The notes under the pieces were generated by a model. The model was given only the letters and a program-made list of their open reading frames with translations, searched no databases and was not told where the DNA came from. Below, piece by piece: positions 1 to 13,439 of a stretch of 46,848 bases of DNA. The position numbers and the translations under genes were made by a program. Within the stretch, counting starts at the first letter, position 1. Every line of letters starts with the position of its first letter. The DNA comes from Setaria digitata (lineage: Eukaryota > Nematoda > Chromadorea > Rhabditida > Setariidae): the NCBI GenBank assembly GCA_003640385.1, contig RCAB01000475.1:1-46848 (forward strand), written 5' to 3'.

Positions 1-2514
1 CTATTATATTTTATATTTTCATTTCGTATCTTTATTATATTGATATTATATTACACAATTTCTTCTATTATATCTTATATTTTCTATTGTATTTTATATA
101 TTGAAAATTATATTGCAACAGCTGTTAAAAAACAAAAAAAAAAAAAAGGCAGAAAAAGAAGTAAATGTGTATTGAACAATAAATTTTTGTTAAAAAAAAA
201 AAAATAGAAAAATAGAAAAACAAATAAATAAATAAACAAAAGAAAAGATGCGAGGGAGATGTGAAAAAAGAAAGGAATAGAATGAAAAACAGGTATTCGA
301 AATGGAAAAAAGAATAGAGTAAAAGAATTTTGAAAAATTATTATTCATTTATCGAAAGATTTAGCAATAATTCATGAAAATTTATTGAGGAGAAGTTGAA
401 AAAAAAAAAAAAAAAGTATGGAACAACTGGTAATTTTTGTTTCCTCCTTTTTCACATTCGTATTTGTGCATCGAAAAATCGAAATTGAACGAAAATTTTT
501 CATTTAATTTTTGTTTTTCATTTTTTCCATTTTTAATAATTCTTTGATGTTTTCTTTTTTTTTCTTTTCTTTTTTTGGAATTTTCATTTTTTTTTTTATT
601 TATTTTTTTTATTTATTTATATTTTTATTTTTTTTTATTTAGCTTTTCACATTTGAGATTAGCGATTTTTGGATAGTTAATTTTTTTTTTTTGTCATTTT
701 GAAATTATTTGTAAGATATTATATAGTGGTTTAAAAAGAAAAGAAGAAAACATAATAAAGCTTTGTTACAATTTTAGTTCTATTTTTCGAACTTTGAAGT
801 ATTTTTGTGAAATATTTCTTAATGCCAGCATTATTTATTACAATTCAATTTTCCCGTCAATTATTTTAAAATTTAAATTTTGTGAAAATACCCCACATTT
901 TTGCTGCATAATTTATTGCAATTTTCTTCTTCGGTTTTTGCAATTGCAATATTTTCAAAAATATTTGTAAATGAAAGTATTTTTTTCCTTTTTCTTTTTT
1001 CTTTTTTTTTTATGAATGTTTAAATAAACTTTGAAATATTATTTAACATTTTAAAAATATTTTATTGCCAGCAACATATTAGCATATATTTATATATGAC
1101 ACGTGTAATAATATTTTTTCACAATGATAAGAGCAAATTTAATTAAATCTTTTTTTTTTCTTCTTTTCTTTTAAATAATCGTTGCATTTATAAAAAAAAA
1201 AAAAAAAAAAAAAACTTTACTAAGAAAAAAGTTAGATAATTAAAGTAATTAAAATAAAACAGGAAATAACCATGATAGTTTTTATGCCATATTGTTGCTT
1301 AATTATCCAATCATTCATAGCTTCTGGCGGAAGTTCAGCCCAGTTTGTGCATTAATTTTTTGCTACTGAAAGAAAATTATCGACCTAACTAACTTGATCA
1401 CACTGTGTAATATTTTATTGGAAGATTAATGAGTATGATAACAAAAAAAAAAGTTTAAAAAATGAAAAAAAAAAAAAAAAAAGAGAAAAAGGAATCGAAA
1501 TATTTCCGGTTCATCTGTTTAATAAAGAATAAGTTTTTTTTTTTTTTTTTTTCTTTTTTCTTGTGAAGCAGCTGTGAAACACCCGAGAAGGATGCACTGA
1601 TTAGAATTAAAAATTTTATCAAAACTTCATCAATAACTGAAGAATTATTTCAAATTTTGGAATAAATCCTAGACTTAGACTAGCCAGTTTTTTTTTTCCT
1701 CCTTTCTTAATTACTGTAAGGAATGATGAGCTAGATTATCTGCATAATTAAATTATAAATTAATGAGTGAAATGTGCGGAAGGAAAAAAAAAATATAGTA
1801 AACATTATTTTCATAGTTTTTGCATCAAAAATTTATCGTTCTTCAAATTTCAAATAAAAAAATAGAGATAGATAGCTAGCTCGTTATACTTATAAGGAAA
1901 ACATTTTTTAAAACCTGAAATGCAAAAAAATTTGCTATTAATTTAATTAATTTTTGACAGGAAAATTCGCAACAAGGAAGAAATTTATAAGTAACTTGAG
2001 TACTGATTAAAATTTCACTTGAAAAAAAGGATTTCTCTTGAGTAAAATTGCATAAGTTACTAGAATTTGTTAAATTTAAATAAACTTTATATTACAATTA
2101 AGTGAAAAATTGATAAGCAATTTTTCAAATCACAAAATTGAATTATAAAATAATTTTCTTTTCTTTTCTTTTTTTTTGCTCTTTTTATCAAATATAGCTA
2201 ACTTTTCAGAATTCAAAAATAATTCAGTTTTTAAATAACTCATTATTTTATTAAAATTAACATGTTCATCTTCTTTCTCATACATTAACAATTTAAAAAT
2301 TAAAAACTTATTTAATGTTTCATCTGATTATAAATATTTCATTTCTTTTTTTTATTTTTACTTTAAAGCAAGCAAACAAAAAAACAAGATAAAAATGCCA
2401 CTAAATAGCATAAATTGAATACAATGAAAAGCAAACAAAAACGAAAAGTTTTGTTTAGAAATTAAAAATCTCAACATTGTCAAAATATTTTGACAAGTAA
2501 AAATCAAAAAAAAA
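1..2514. other. Intergenic, no gene seen
   Basis: A+T-rich sequence with many A and T homopolymers and TTATATTTTA-like simple sequence in the first 120 bases. No exon, RNA gene or recognised element. Confidence 0.6.
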
Positions 2515-2775
2515 AAAGTTGATCACTGATAAGGCTGAGACATTATCAGGCAATAGAAGCGACCGCTCAATTGGAACAATTGCTAAGTTTGCTGCTACTG
2601 AAAATGATTGTTCTTTCCTTTGATGTTAAGCCGATCCATTAAAACTCAAATTCAGCAATTCGATCATCAATTTATTTCCTCGAGAAGTGCTGAACCGATC
2701 CGATTTGTCGTATGTTGTAGAAGAAGCAACAATCGCTGTGTAAAAGGGAATGGAATCATCCTTTCAGTTACCAAA
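2515..2775. other. Less A+T-rich island without recognised content
   Basis: About 260 bp with few homopolymers (TCACTGATAAGGCTGAGA, GCTGAACCGATCCGATTTG). A short open frame from 2608 ends in a poly-lysine run encoded by A-runs and matches nothing I know. Possible conserved noncoding element. Confidence 0.2.
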
Positions 2776-5700
2776 CAAAAAAAAAAAAAAAAACAAGAAA
2801 AAAGCAAAAAAAAAGGCATTTATTCAAATTTTTTAAAAAAAAAATAACCATTTGTTTGTTTAAAAAAGAAAAAAAAAAAAAAGGAAAACAAGGCAACATC
2901 ATATTAAGAAGAAAATTTTTTATATCGGAAAGTTTATTCAAATTTCAAATTTTAGCTCTTTTTTTTGTTTCAAAAAAAATGCCAAGAAAATAGTAAGATA
3001 ATATAGATGATAAGAGAGTTTATTGAAATTTGAAGTAAAAGGTAAATAAATTATTTTGTTTAAAATGATAAAAAAAAAAACAGTGAGAATAGGAGGCAAA
3101 TTCATAATTTTCATATTAAAAAATTTTTTTCAAATTTTGGAAGGAAATTTTTATTTCATTCTATTTTTTGTTCAAAAATAATAATAATAGTTATGAAACT
3201 AAATTATTTTGAAGAAATAGAAATGAATTGGAATTTTTTATTGCAAATTTAAAATTTTATAGAAATCTTTTTCATTTTATTTAAGAGCAGAGCAATGGAA
3301 AGGCTGACGAGAATTTTTATCATTTTATTACTAAAAATTTAATTAACCTAAAAAAGAATAAAAAATTTATCTTCTTCAGTTTTTCAATTCATTAAGTAGC
3401 ATTTAAAAAAAAAAGAAAAAAGAAAGAAAAAACTGCCATAATGCAAAATTATGATTCAGTAATAAAAAATTATTTAACAATAAGGAAGTGTCACACGTAG
3501 TTGGTGACACATTTAATTAGTGTTTTTGAAAATTTCGCAACATTATTCAATAATCACTATTTATCGAATACTGAGCAAAAACTTTCTCGTTTTAGATATT
3601 TATATCAAATTGCAATAAAGTTTTGTTGTCTAAAAATTTAAATTTCAATTTATGAAATGAAAAAATCGTTTTTTTTTCTGCCTAATTTAAAGGAATAAAA
3701 AGTAAAAATTTGAGCTAGAAGAAAAAAAGCAGGAATTGTAAGAATAAAAATAAATTTTGAGGTAGGAGAAAAGAGGATAAAAAAAATTAAAATTTAGTTC
3801 AATTTATCAAATAATTAATTTCGAGTTAATTTTGGCATAAACAATTATTTATAATAGAGGCACTTTTTCCATTCTGTGAAATTTTTAGCGGAACACAAAA
3901 CGATCTCGACAAAAAATTTTAGATTAATTAAGGAGAATTTATTTTAGCAATGATCGCTCAAACTCTTCGTTTGCCATTTAAATAACTTGAAATCATAAAT
4001 GGCTTGCTTAAATTAAATTTTATTCTATTTTAGCCAAAAGGCTACAAAGATTGCTAGCTAAATCATGCTTTTTCAATTAAATTCCAGTTAAAATTAAACA
4101 TTTTAAATCGCAACTTTGCAATTTTCAGAATTCCTTTTTTAAATTTACTATTTTTCGCACTTTCGTTTTTTTTCTTTTTTTTTTTTTGTTTATTTATTTA
4201 TTTTTTTTTTTCATTTTTTCTAAATTATTAAACATATCGGAAATTTTATTTGAGTGACATTTATCATCACATCTTTTCATAATCCAAAATAAAAAAAAAA
4301 AATTATAATTTAATTCATATATAGAAATATTCGTCTAACTTATTTAAAAAATGGATTTTTGTTTCGTAAATAATTTACAAATTATGATTATGCATTTCTC
4401 TCAGCTGTTTCATGTTTTCTTTCGTTTTTCTTTTTATAACATTTTTTGAGACTTTTTAAAAATGCAAATATTGCTAATTGCAAAATTACACTATCGCAAA
4501 CTAGATATTTTACAACGTTTGCATGCTGCATGACATATTTAAATTGCAATTTACATATTAATATGCTGCATGCATTGCATGTATGCATGAAAATAACACT
4601 CTCAAGAAATTTTAAACAAAAAAAAAAGAGTGAGATAAGAAGGAAGGTTTGAAAAAAAGGGAGGGGGGGGGGAAGGAAAAAAAATTATTTTTATATAGAA
4701 ATTATAAGTTGCTGAGATAATGAACTATGATAACGTTATCGGCGAATATGTATCTGTTTTTATGAAATTTGAATAATTCTTCATGATCTTAAAATTAAAA
4801 AAAATATTTAATAAACTAAATTATAAATTTTGCGTCATTTCTTTTGTCACTAATTATGCAATATTAAATTAATTGGCCACTAATAATTAGCACTGTAAAT
4901 GTCACTGATGCGAGTCTAATAGTTTTAAATTTTTATCACTCGATAAAGCTTCACAGATAATTTCAATTCGATCAACTACAAATAAAATGTGTTGATAATT
5001 TAAGTAATTTAGCAGCAGTTAGTAGTCAAAAGAATGCTTCACAGAACAAAAAAAAAAAAATTGTTTTTCTAACTTAGACAAATTTAGTTATTTCTTTTTT
5101 AATAATGCTATTTTAAAATGGCAAAACCAATTAATTATTTTGCGTCAAAGAAATATTTAGCCTCAAATTAATTAGGATATTAAAAAAGATTGATTTGAAA
5201 AAACAATAGAGCTCATTTTTTTGCTGCCTCATGAACATGAGCATAAACATGATGGAGAAATGAGCAACCTTACGACAGTTATAATTAATAAATTATTTAA
5301 CTACTGATAGAGTTATTGCTGAAGTAGCTTAAAAATATATTTGTGATATTTGAATTTGAAGTAAATTTAAAAGAAATGTTAGTAATTGTTATCCGTAAAT
5401 TAATAAGTTATAATGATGATGAAATAAATATCATTTTAATATAATCATTCAATGCACTGTTTTGCTAGATTCAAATTTAATTCCTTATCAAATAATTAAA
5501 ATGCCACCAAATGATCATCATTAATTAAAAATAAGATTAGTCCGAAATATTCAAAGGGTAGTTTGTTAATTTGTTGATAATTTGGCAAAAAAAAAAAAAT
5601 TAGAATTAATATTAGCCGAGTATAAATTGCAAATTTTGCCTGTTTAATGTTGATAAAAAGCAATAATTTTAATGCAAAAACAAATAAAATTTTTCGTTTC

Positions 5701-6000
5701 TTTCCTTTGCTTTTCTTTTTTTTTTTTTTTTTTCTTGCAGGGTGAAATTAAAAGAAAACTTTTCGCTAGCGCTTACTGACTAATTAAGCAAGCTAGCTTA
5801 TTTCATTCATTAAGCGAATTTTTAATATCATTTTAAGCAGTTTCACTTTTCATTATCAGTTTTTTTTTTCTTTCACATTTAATTTATTACTCAGTTATTG
5901 TTAAATTCTATTTCCCATTCATTCATTATTTTTTTTTATTTTTTGATCAAACATACAGAGCACTTTGTATTGTATTGTATTGTTTTTGTTTTGTTTTTTT
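2776..6000. other. Intergenic, no gene seen
   Basis: Homopolymer-rich A+T DNA. The only structure noted is the GCATGC hairpin at 4520-4574. Confidence 0.6.
4520..4574. other. Imperfect hairpin rich in GCATGC/CTGCATG
   Basis: TGCATGCTGCAT at 4520-4531 pairs with 4563-4574 at 11 of 12 positions. ATAT at 4535-4538 pairs with 4555-4558, and TAAA with 4550-4553. About 55 nt in all. Several ATGCTGCATG words surround it. Function unknown. Confidence 0.35.
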
Positions 6001-6334
6001 TATTTTTAAATTCAACTAAAATTTTCAAGTCGCCATTTCTCCTTTTACACTTTAATTAATTATTTATTTTTATACCATTTTTTTTTTTATAATTGTATTT
6101 TTTGCAGTTTTAGTTACACTAGTTCATTGTTGATTTCATTTTATATCATTAAAAAAATTTAAATTNCTTATTTTTAAATTCAACTAAAATTTTCAAGTCG
6201 CCATTTCTTCTTTTACACCTTTAATTAATTATTTATTTTTATACCATTTTTTTTTTTATAATTGTATTTTTTGCAGTTTTAGTTACACTAGTTCATTGTT
6301 GATTTCATTTTATATCATTAAAAAAATTTAAATT
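6001..6334. repeat. Direct duplication of about 165 bp around an n
   Basis: 6001-6165 and 6169-6334 are nearly identical (for example TTCAAGTCGCCATTTCT and GCAGTTTTAGTTACACTAG), separated by an n at 6166. Small homopolymer differences only. Most likely two contig ends not merged; a true tandem duplication is the alternative. Confidence 0.8.
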
Positions 6335-6849
6335 AATTTATAAACAGCCAAATTTTTTTTTTTTTTTTTGATAATTTTAACATTTCAATTAAATTTTTTC
6401 CCATTTTTAATAGATTATTTGATTAACTTTATATGTTTCATTTTGTCTATTTCCTTTTCGGCATTATTATTTATTCATATATGATTTCGTCGTCATTTCA
6501 AGTTTTTGCAACTTTTTGGACAATGCAATTAAATTATTAGTATTATTATTTTCTTTCAAAACTTGTAAATTTCCTTCTCATTTTTCAATACTTAATTTTA
6601 AAAAGATAATTAATTCTAACTTATCTTTAATTGATTGATTCCTTATTTTGCCTATCTACTTCATCATTAAGCACCTCTTTCTCGTACTTTTTAACCATTC
6701 ATTGATTAATTTCAATTATTTAATCATTTTTAAAATTTTAAATTGAATTATTCAATTTAATGGTATATTTATATTACAGTCGCAATATTTTAATACTAGA
6801 AAAAAAAAAAAAAAAAAAAAACGAATGAGAATTAGTCGAAAATATTTCC

Positions 6850-6935
6850 AAACCGTTGCTATTAATCATCGCGGAGGTGCGGGGTGTGAGTGAGATAGGA
6901 GCGAGCGCAATAAGTAAGTGTGGCTCATCGATTGG
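6850..6935. other. G-rich island
   Basis: About 85 bp with CGCGGAGGTGCGGGG and GGAGCGAGCGC, strikingly richer in G than its surroundings. No fold or ORF was found in it. Confidence 0.25.
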
Positions 6936-8771
6936 GAAATTCATTTTTGATGGAATGCAATTTTTTTTTTTTGTTCCTTTTTTTTTTGAAATGAATTAAA
7001 AAAAAAAAGAAAAGAAAAAAGGTTCGATATTTGACCATTTAAAGTGCATTGATTTGATTCATTCAAAACAAAAAAAAAAAAATAATTATTTTTTAATTTC
7101 GATTCTTCTTCGCCTTCTTGTTCAACCAGCAATCAATCCTTCGGGTGAATTTCAAATCAAAAAGGAAATGAAAAAGAAATATATTTCAAAAAATATGTAC
7201 ACTTTTAATTTAAATTGTGTAATTCATTTCCTAACAACTTTTTTTTTCTTTTTAATGACAGATATCATTATTATTAAAATGATTGAAAGCATTTGTAAAC
7301 TGATCATTGTTAAAAGTTTACTGCCAACTTTTATTCTTAATCAATTTCTTAATTCGTGAAATTCCTGACACACTCCTCGATAAACAGGTGTCAAAATTTA
7401 TCGCCAAATTTAATTACTAATTAATTTAACAATTTCTATAGAAATCCTGTTTAGCAAAGAAAAACTAACAAAAAAAAAAAGGTGGAAATTTCGAAATCTA
7501 ATGAAAAAAGAAATACCAAATTACTGAAAATTAATCACTTTATTTTCACAACTGTATGCTTAAACGCATTTCAAAAGTTTTGTTGCCGAATTAAATATTA
7601 AAAACAAAAAAAAAAAATATTCTGTCCGAAAATTATTTCCATTTTTTTTTAATTTTATCAAAAATTTTCTTAAAAAATGCTTATTTAGCAGAAAAATAAG
7701 CACTATTCCACTAAAAATTTCATTCCACCGAAAAATGCCAACTCAAAATTTGTAAATATGTTTATCATAAAAATTGTTCGTTGCTATATTTAACTATTGC
7801 CTATTTGTTTATCAGCAGTAATTAATTTAAATTGTGAAGTGATAAAAAGCTTTAGCAAAAATTGTTTCATTCTCAAATTATTTTTCTCTTTTTTTTTTTT
7901 TTTTTTAAACCAATTTCCTCATCAAAATTATATATTGAAAAATTTTTTCAAAGATTCCAAATAAAAACAAGTTGTTTAACTTTGCTGAAGGATTCAATGA
8001 AATAAATGTTTTGAAACAAAGCAAAATTTAATTTTGTGCAATTTTTGTCCATTAGTAGGAATTACTGATAATTTTCGATTTATAATAAGACGAATTGAGT
8101 ATGATAAGGAGTTAATCAAAACTGTTCTTATGTTTCGTTACTTTTATTTCACAAACAATTAGTGTAATAATAACATATTTTCAGTGAAAACATATAATTA
8201 AAAACAATAAATTACAATTAAATTTCTTTTCGTCCTCTTTTTTCTCGTACCCTTTTTGTATTCATATAAAATTGAAATATTTTAAAACAAACATATTTAT
8301 TAATTAAGTTTAATCCCAAATCATCTGTCATTTAATTAATATGTGTGCAAATATTTCTCATTCCTTTCCAGACATCCTTCCTCATTTTACATTAAGCAAA
8401 CATTTTTACAGTGTAAAATTAGAGCAAAATAAACATGCAAATGCCATCAAACTTTGTATATCAAATGTCTATTATCTTTTATCACTTTACGTTATCATCC
8501 AGAATGTGCCCTCTTTACCACGCAGTTTTGTTTGATACTTAACATTTAGGATCATAAAATGTGTCATATAAAAACGGAACTAAGTTTAAGTCTGATGACA
8601 ATTATTACTAGCAAGAGATATAATTAACATTACATTTATTACAATAATTTTATTTAACTGCACTGAGATTTCATAATGCAAAAATTAATAACAATATTAA
8701 TAGGTATCAGTAATGATAATGAGAGGAGTAATAATAACATCGCTAACAGCACTAATATAACTGAATGCAAT

Positions 8772-8815
<44 letters not shown>

Positions 8816-11715
8816 AAGATTTGATGATTTCAAGAAAAAAAAAGAAAAAAAAAAAGGAAGATACATCACAAAGAGAAAGAATTTTTCAATAAATAATAAA
8901 AGAAAGTTTACAATTCTTCGTTAATAAACAATTAAAAACTCATTTTTGAAATGATAAATCATTTCAAAATTTATTATAAAAAAAAAAAAAACATGTTATA
9001 TATTTTCAAGACTAAGAGAAACTGAACAAACGAAACGTTTCATAATAAATTTTTGCATGATATAAAAAATATGCACGACCGCAATTATCATTTAAATTGA
9101 TTTAATTCGAATTGATTGGAATAGGTTTAAAAGGATCTACTATTTCAATTATTTCGAGTTAAATTAAATCTAAATGGCCATTTTATAATGAAATTATTTT
9201 TGTTGACATTCTCATCTTTATGTCACACTTAAGTGACCTTCATACTTCGTTTTCTTTTTTTCTTTTTTTTTTTTTTTTTTTCTAATCCGAAATTTAGAAA
9301 ACATCAGAAATTTCCACAGCTTCAAAAAGTTTTCGCGAATTAATTGAACTTTACAGAAAAACGTACGACATATTTACACGCACGTTGAGAAGTTATTAAT
9401 TAAGATATACTATGGTGAGAAACAAAATGACCAAATAATACAATTTGAAATGAAATTGCAAACACGGTAATTATTAGCGACACTGTTATAATTCACTCTA
9501 AATCACAATGCTGGCAATTAAAACATGTCGATTTAAATTAAAATTTTGTTGCAAAATTGAAAACGAAAAAATTTAAATGGAGTGTAGAAGCATAATAACT
9601 ATTAAGAATGAATAATATTAATAATAAAAGATAATAATAAAGAAAAAGAATTTACTGTTTGCTATTGAAGGAAAGAATTGGGTATTATGCAAATGATATA
9701 GTAGAAGTTGCTTTAAGAATAATCAAAAATGAAATTTTCTGTTTTTTTTTTTAATTTTTAGACTTCTAATTGTTTCATTAAATTTTGGCTCATTTTAACG
9801 AAAAATTCCACTTGTCTCTTTCACTCACATTCTTCTATTAATCATTCTGATCAGAAGAATGAAAAGTTCCTGATCAAAAACTAAATTAAACTTTGGCTTA
9901 TTCATATCAATTTCTGCATCAGTTCTTTTTCCTATATGGCAATTAACATCACTGATAAGGCCAAGAGTCACTGATAATGCGATTACAATTCCTTTATTTA
10001 AAATTAGTAAAAAATTTACTAATCTTTTACGGTTTGATTTTTTCTTCCTCCACCCCACCCTTTTTTTTTTTTGAAACCTTCACTGACTGGTAAAATAGTT
10101 TTGTCAAATATGTATACAGTGAAATATTTGGATGAAAAAAAAAAGCTTAGATCTGATTTGCTAAAAGAAATATTTTATATCAGTGTTAAAAATTTTATTT
10201 CTTATTAAAATAAAAATTGCTAAAAAAAGAAATAGATTAAATCAAATTATTGTTAAATTATTTCATACCAGATTATTCATATTAATAGTTACAGATAAAA
10301 AAAATTTCTTTTCTCCCAACTCATTTTTTTTTTTTTTTTTTTATCGAATAAAAACATATTTTTTAAAATCATAAAAACACCAACGTATATAACAAGCAAT
10401 TAAATGGCAATTAAAGATTAATTTGAACTGATTTACATCAGTCGATCATTGCACCTGAAAAAAAATTATTTGAAATAATTGAAGAAAAAAAAAAAAAGAA
10501 AGGAGAGCAAATGATACAAAGGATCGTTTTACTACTTCAATAAATAAAAAACATTTTTGAATAAACTTTAATTTTCATCCATTTACTAATTCGGCAATTG
10601 GTTTGTTTCTTTTTGCAAAAAAAAAAAATAGGGAGTGAACAAAGTCAATGAAAACAATTACAAATTAATTAGAGCCTAACCAATTAATTTTTATGAAAAA
10701 AAAAAAAACCAACCAACGTATAGATGATGCACAATTATGCTTTAGCAGTACAATCGCGACTAATCCTTCAGCTTTAGTCGTTGTCAAATTAATCAGTACA
10801 CATTAGCTAACCACAAAAACTGTATAAATTATGATAGTGATAATAAGCAGTGATGGTGATAAAATAAGATAATAATAAAATTATATTTTTTATATCAACA
10901 AAATTATAAAGTTTTATGAACAAGAAAAAAATATAAAAGATTTTTATACAAAAGTGAAATAGTATTAAATTTTGTCGTAATTAAAAATTTCGGCCAATGA
11001 CCTGATTTACTATTACAGCGACTAATTTGCCAATTGCAAATGTGCAATAATTCCGCGGTAAACATCAAAAGAGAAGATAGAAATCGGAATTTTTGATCGA
11101 AATATTTGATTATTGTGTTAATCAGCAAGAATGGAAAATTCCATGAAAATTTTTTCAAAAGGATTATTTTATGAAAATCAAAACACAGGAAAACAACGAT
11201 TCACCGAGACTGTTTATATTAAAAGTATAAAAAGAAAAGATGATAAATGATAATAATGTAGGCAGCGATAATTATTCAGTCATTATTACAGATATGTTAA
11301 AAAGCTAATCTTCAAAGTTTTTTTTTTTTCACAAGTTAGCATATAGGAAAATGTGGCAATAATATATTTCAAATATTTTTTTGTGGTTGGAATTTTTTCT
11401 TCCCACAGGAAATATGGCTTAATTAGTGGCTGCAATTATCTCTATAAATTTTCATTAATTTTTCTTCAAAATTAACAATGTATGCATATATATGTATACC
11501 TATGATTCATCGATGATATTATAAACAAAACTATGGAAAAAAAAAAAAAAAAAATCATCGATGATAACAAACCTGGAATATAGCCGATGCTGATAGTGAA
11601 GTATGACAAAGATAATAACGATAAGAATATGAATATGAATTATTATTAGCTTGATGATATCAAGGGGAATTTAATCAGTTAATAATGGCTGATAAAAATG
11701 ATGAAGAGCCTAGAA
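6936..11715. other. Intergenic, no gene seen
   Basis: A+T-rich. Small hairpins occur (CATTCTTCT/AGAAGAATG at 9828-9861; CGACTAA/TTAGTCG at 10757-10780) and ATCATCGATGAT occurs twice near 11509 and 11555. None supports a gene. Confidence 0.55.
8775..8813. repeat. Poly(A) run of 39
   Basis: Longest homopolymer noticed. Others of 20 or more: 15585-15605, 20869-20896 (T, with n at 20898), 26819-26847 and 37923-37948. They occur on both strands and do not mark gene ends. Confidence 0.9.
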
Positions 11716-11786
11716 GGTCCTGCCTGTAGAGACGAGCTTATTTTGATTCAAATAGGTCAGATAAACCCGGATCTACAGGGTGAACC
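11716..11786 (-). ncRNA. mir-993: microRNA precursor, miR-10/miR-993 family (mir-993-like)
   Basis: On the minus strand this folds into a stem-loop. The 5' arm (RNA 11782 to 11761) reads C then ACCCUGUAGAUCCG, the miR-10 core with the ACCCUGU seed, and continues GGGUUUAU like miR-993-5p. The 3' arm (about 11740 to 11718) contains AAGCUCGUCUCUACAGG, which matches positions 2-18 of insect miR-993-3p as I remember it, seed included. Pairs run 11716-11743 with 11759-11786; clear mismatches are 11721/11781, 11722/11780, 11731/11771 and 11732/11770. Three sites in the duplex (11719/11783, 11735/11767, 11737/11765) are G·U only when the minus strand is transcribed, which supports that strand; near the loop, 11742/11760 would be a wobble only on the plus strand. 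It lies 5.2 kb upstream of the Hox3-like gene and antisense to it. miR-993 and miR-10 are Hox-cluster microRNAs in arthropods. Family assignment rests on memory of mature sequences. Confidence 0.88.
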
Positions 11787-12121
11787 ATCCAAGAAACTGA
11801 TTTTCCAATTATCTGATCATCGCCGAATTTATCAATTTCATTTTATTTTAGCGTATAAATCATTTCATTCATCCATTGGGAATTTTGATCTGAAAAAGTA
11901 ATTGCAATAATTATTATCTTGTAAACTGGCAATTACACAAATAATTCGTGAAAAAAATAAAATAAACAAAATTAGAAGAGAAAAAAAAAAGAAAAATGTT
12001 TTGCAGAATGGAAAAGTATATGACATTTTTTGTGTTGTTTTTCCAATGGAATAGAAAAATTTTCCATCCGTCACATGAAATGTATTTCAGCATAAATTTT
12101 GAAATTCCACAGAAAAAAAAA

Positions 12122-12142
12122 ATATATATATATATATATATA
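12122..12142. repeat. (TA)n microsatellite
   Basis: About ten TA units. Similar runs at 18302-18320 and 35540-35559. Confidence 0.85.
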
Positions 12143-12844
12143 AATATTAAAATCAATGAGCAAAAACTTTTTCACTTTTTCATAGAAAATTTCGAACTAT
12201 GTAGAAATTAAAAGAAACAAAACAATTTTGTAGTGATAAGAAGTTCTATGTTCTGGTATGGTATGTGATAATGGAAGAAATCAAAAGCAGTTCACAAAAA
12301 TCTAAATATTCTGGAATCACATATGAAAATTGTTGGCATTTTTTATGACTACAGTAAGCCATGATATAAAAAAGGAGAAAAAAGAAGTGAATAAATTAAA
12401 TTTCTGGAATACTTACAATTAACGATAATATTATCACTGTGCAGCCTATTATTCATCTTANAGTGTAATTAACAATTCGGAAGGAAAAAAAAATGAAAGA
12501 AGAAAATAACTGGTAAACTGGATTAAAAGAGAAAGAAAATTAATTAACAAATCGGCAGGAAGGCTAATTGATGATATAAGAATTAAAGAACGATAATGAT
12601 AGTAATAATACTACGCTATCATCATTATTATCATTGATAAAAAATTTCACTATTAGCTGTTAATGATGGACAAATAATCCTTATTGTTTTAGTTGCGCAT
12701 GAAACATTAAAGAAAAAAAAAAAAAAAAAAAAACGACAAAAGTTACAACACTGATACCACTGATACCAAGGAGGAAACACGGAGAAAATTTTCGCAAATA
12801 TTTTTCCTATAATTATTATTAAGTCTAATTTGAACATTTAACAT

Positions 12845-13034
12845 TTCTTCATTAACTGCTAAAAACAATAGTGATGGGAAATCTAATTTTCACCATTTTT
12901 TTTTTTTTCACTATTATTATTGCTATTTTTATGACCAATTAATGAATAACAATAACTACTGTATAATCCTTATTAAAAAAAAATGGTAAAAATTAGGTTT
13001 CCCATCATTATTGTTTTTAGCAGTTAATGAAGAA
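12845..13034. repeat. Inverted repeat, about 60-bp arms (MITE-like or hairpin element)
   Basis: Left arm 12845-12904 and right arm 12975-13034 are reverse complements with about four differences. They share TTCATTAACTGCTAAAAACA and GATGGGAAA on the left arm. The spacer is about 70 bp. No transposase is visible and no clear target-site duplication was found. Confidence 0.7.
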
Positions 13035-13439
13035 CAATAGCTATTATTATAGCTCTTAATGCAAAACTATATATGGAATATCAATAATCTATTAAGAAGA
13101 ATTTGTAATATCGCTAAAAAAAAAAAAGGAAAAAAAAAACAGCAAACTATAGCTATAACAGAATAGCAATAATACTCTTATTGTTTAATCTTATTGTTTA
13201 ATTGTATATAAAACACCAATAAAATAATCACGTTTACACCAAAACTAACAAAGAAACAATAAAGCATATACATTACCATACACACAATACTCTTCCTAAT
13301 ATAAACAATAAGTTTATTCTATGTTCATTCTTATTCCTATTAATCCTAAAAAAATAATAATACTCTTAATGTGTACATATACCAACTACTGTTGCTACTT
13401 TTTATAGTCATAAATGCAATTACTAACAATTATGCTATT

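Noticed and set aside
2608..2847. 79-codon ORF ending in poly-lysine
   Set aside because: The tail is A-run translation and the front matches nothing recognised.
8654..8869. Phe/Leu-rich ORF resembling a membrane protein
   Set aside because: Encoded by a 39-base homopolymer and nearby simple sequence.
11698..11901. 67-codon ORF across the microRNA hairpin
   Set aside because: It is on the opposite strand to the hairpin's supported orientation and its balanced composition is explained by the conserved hairpin.
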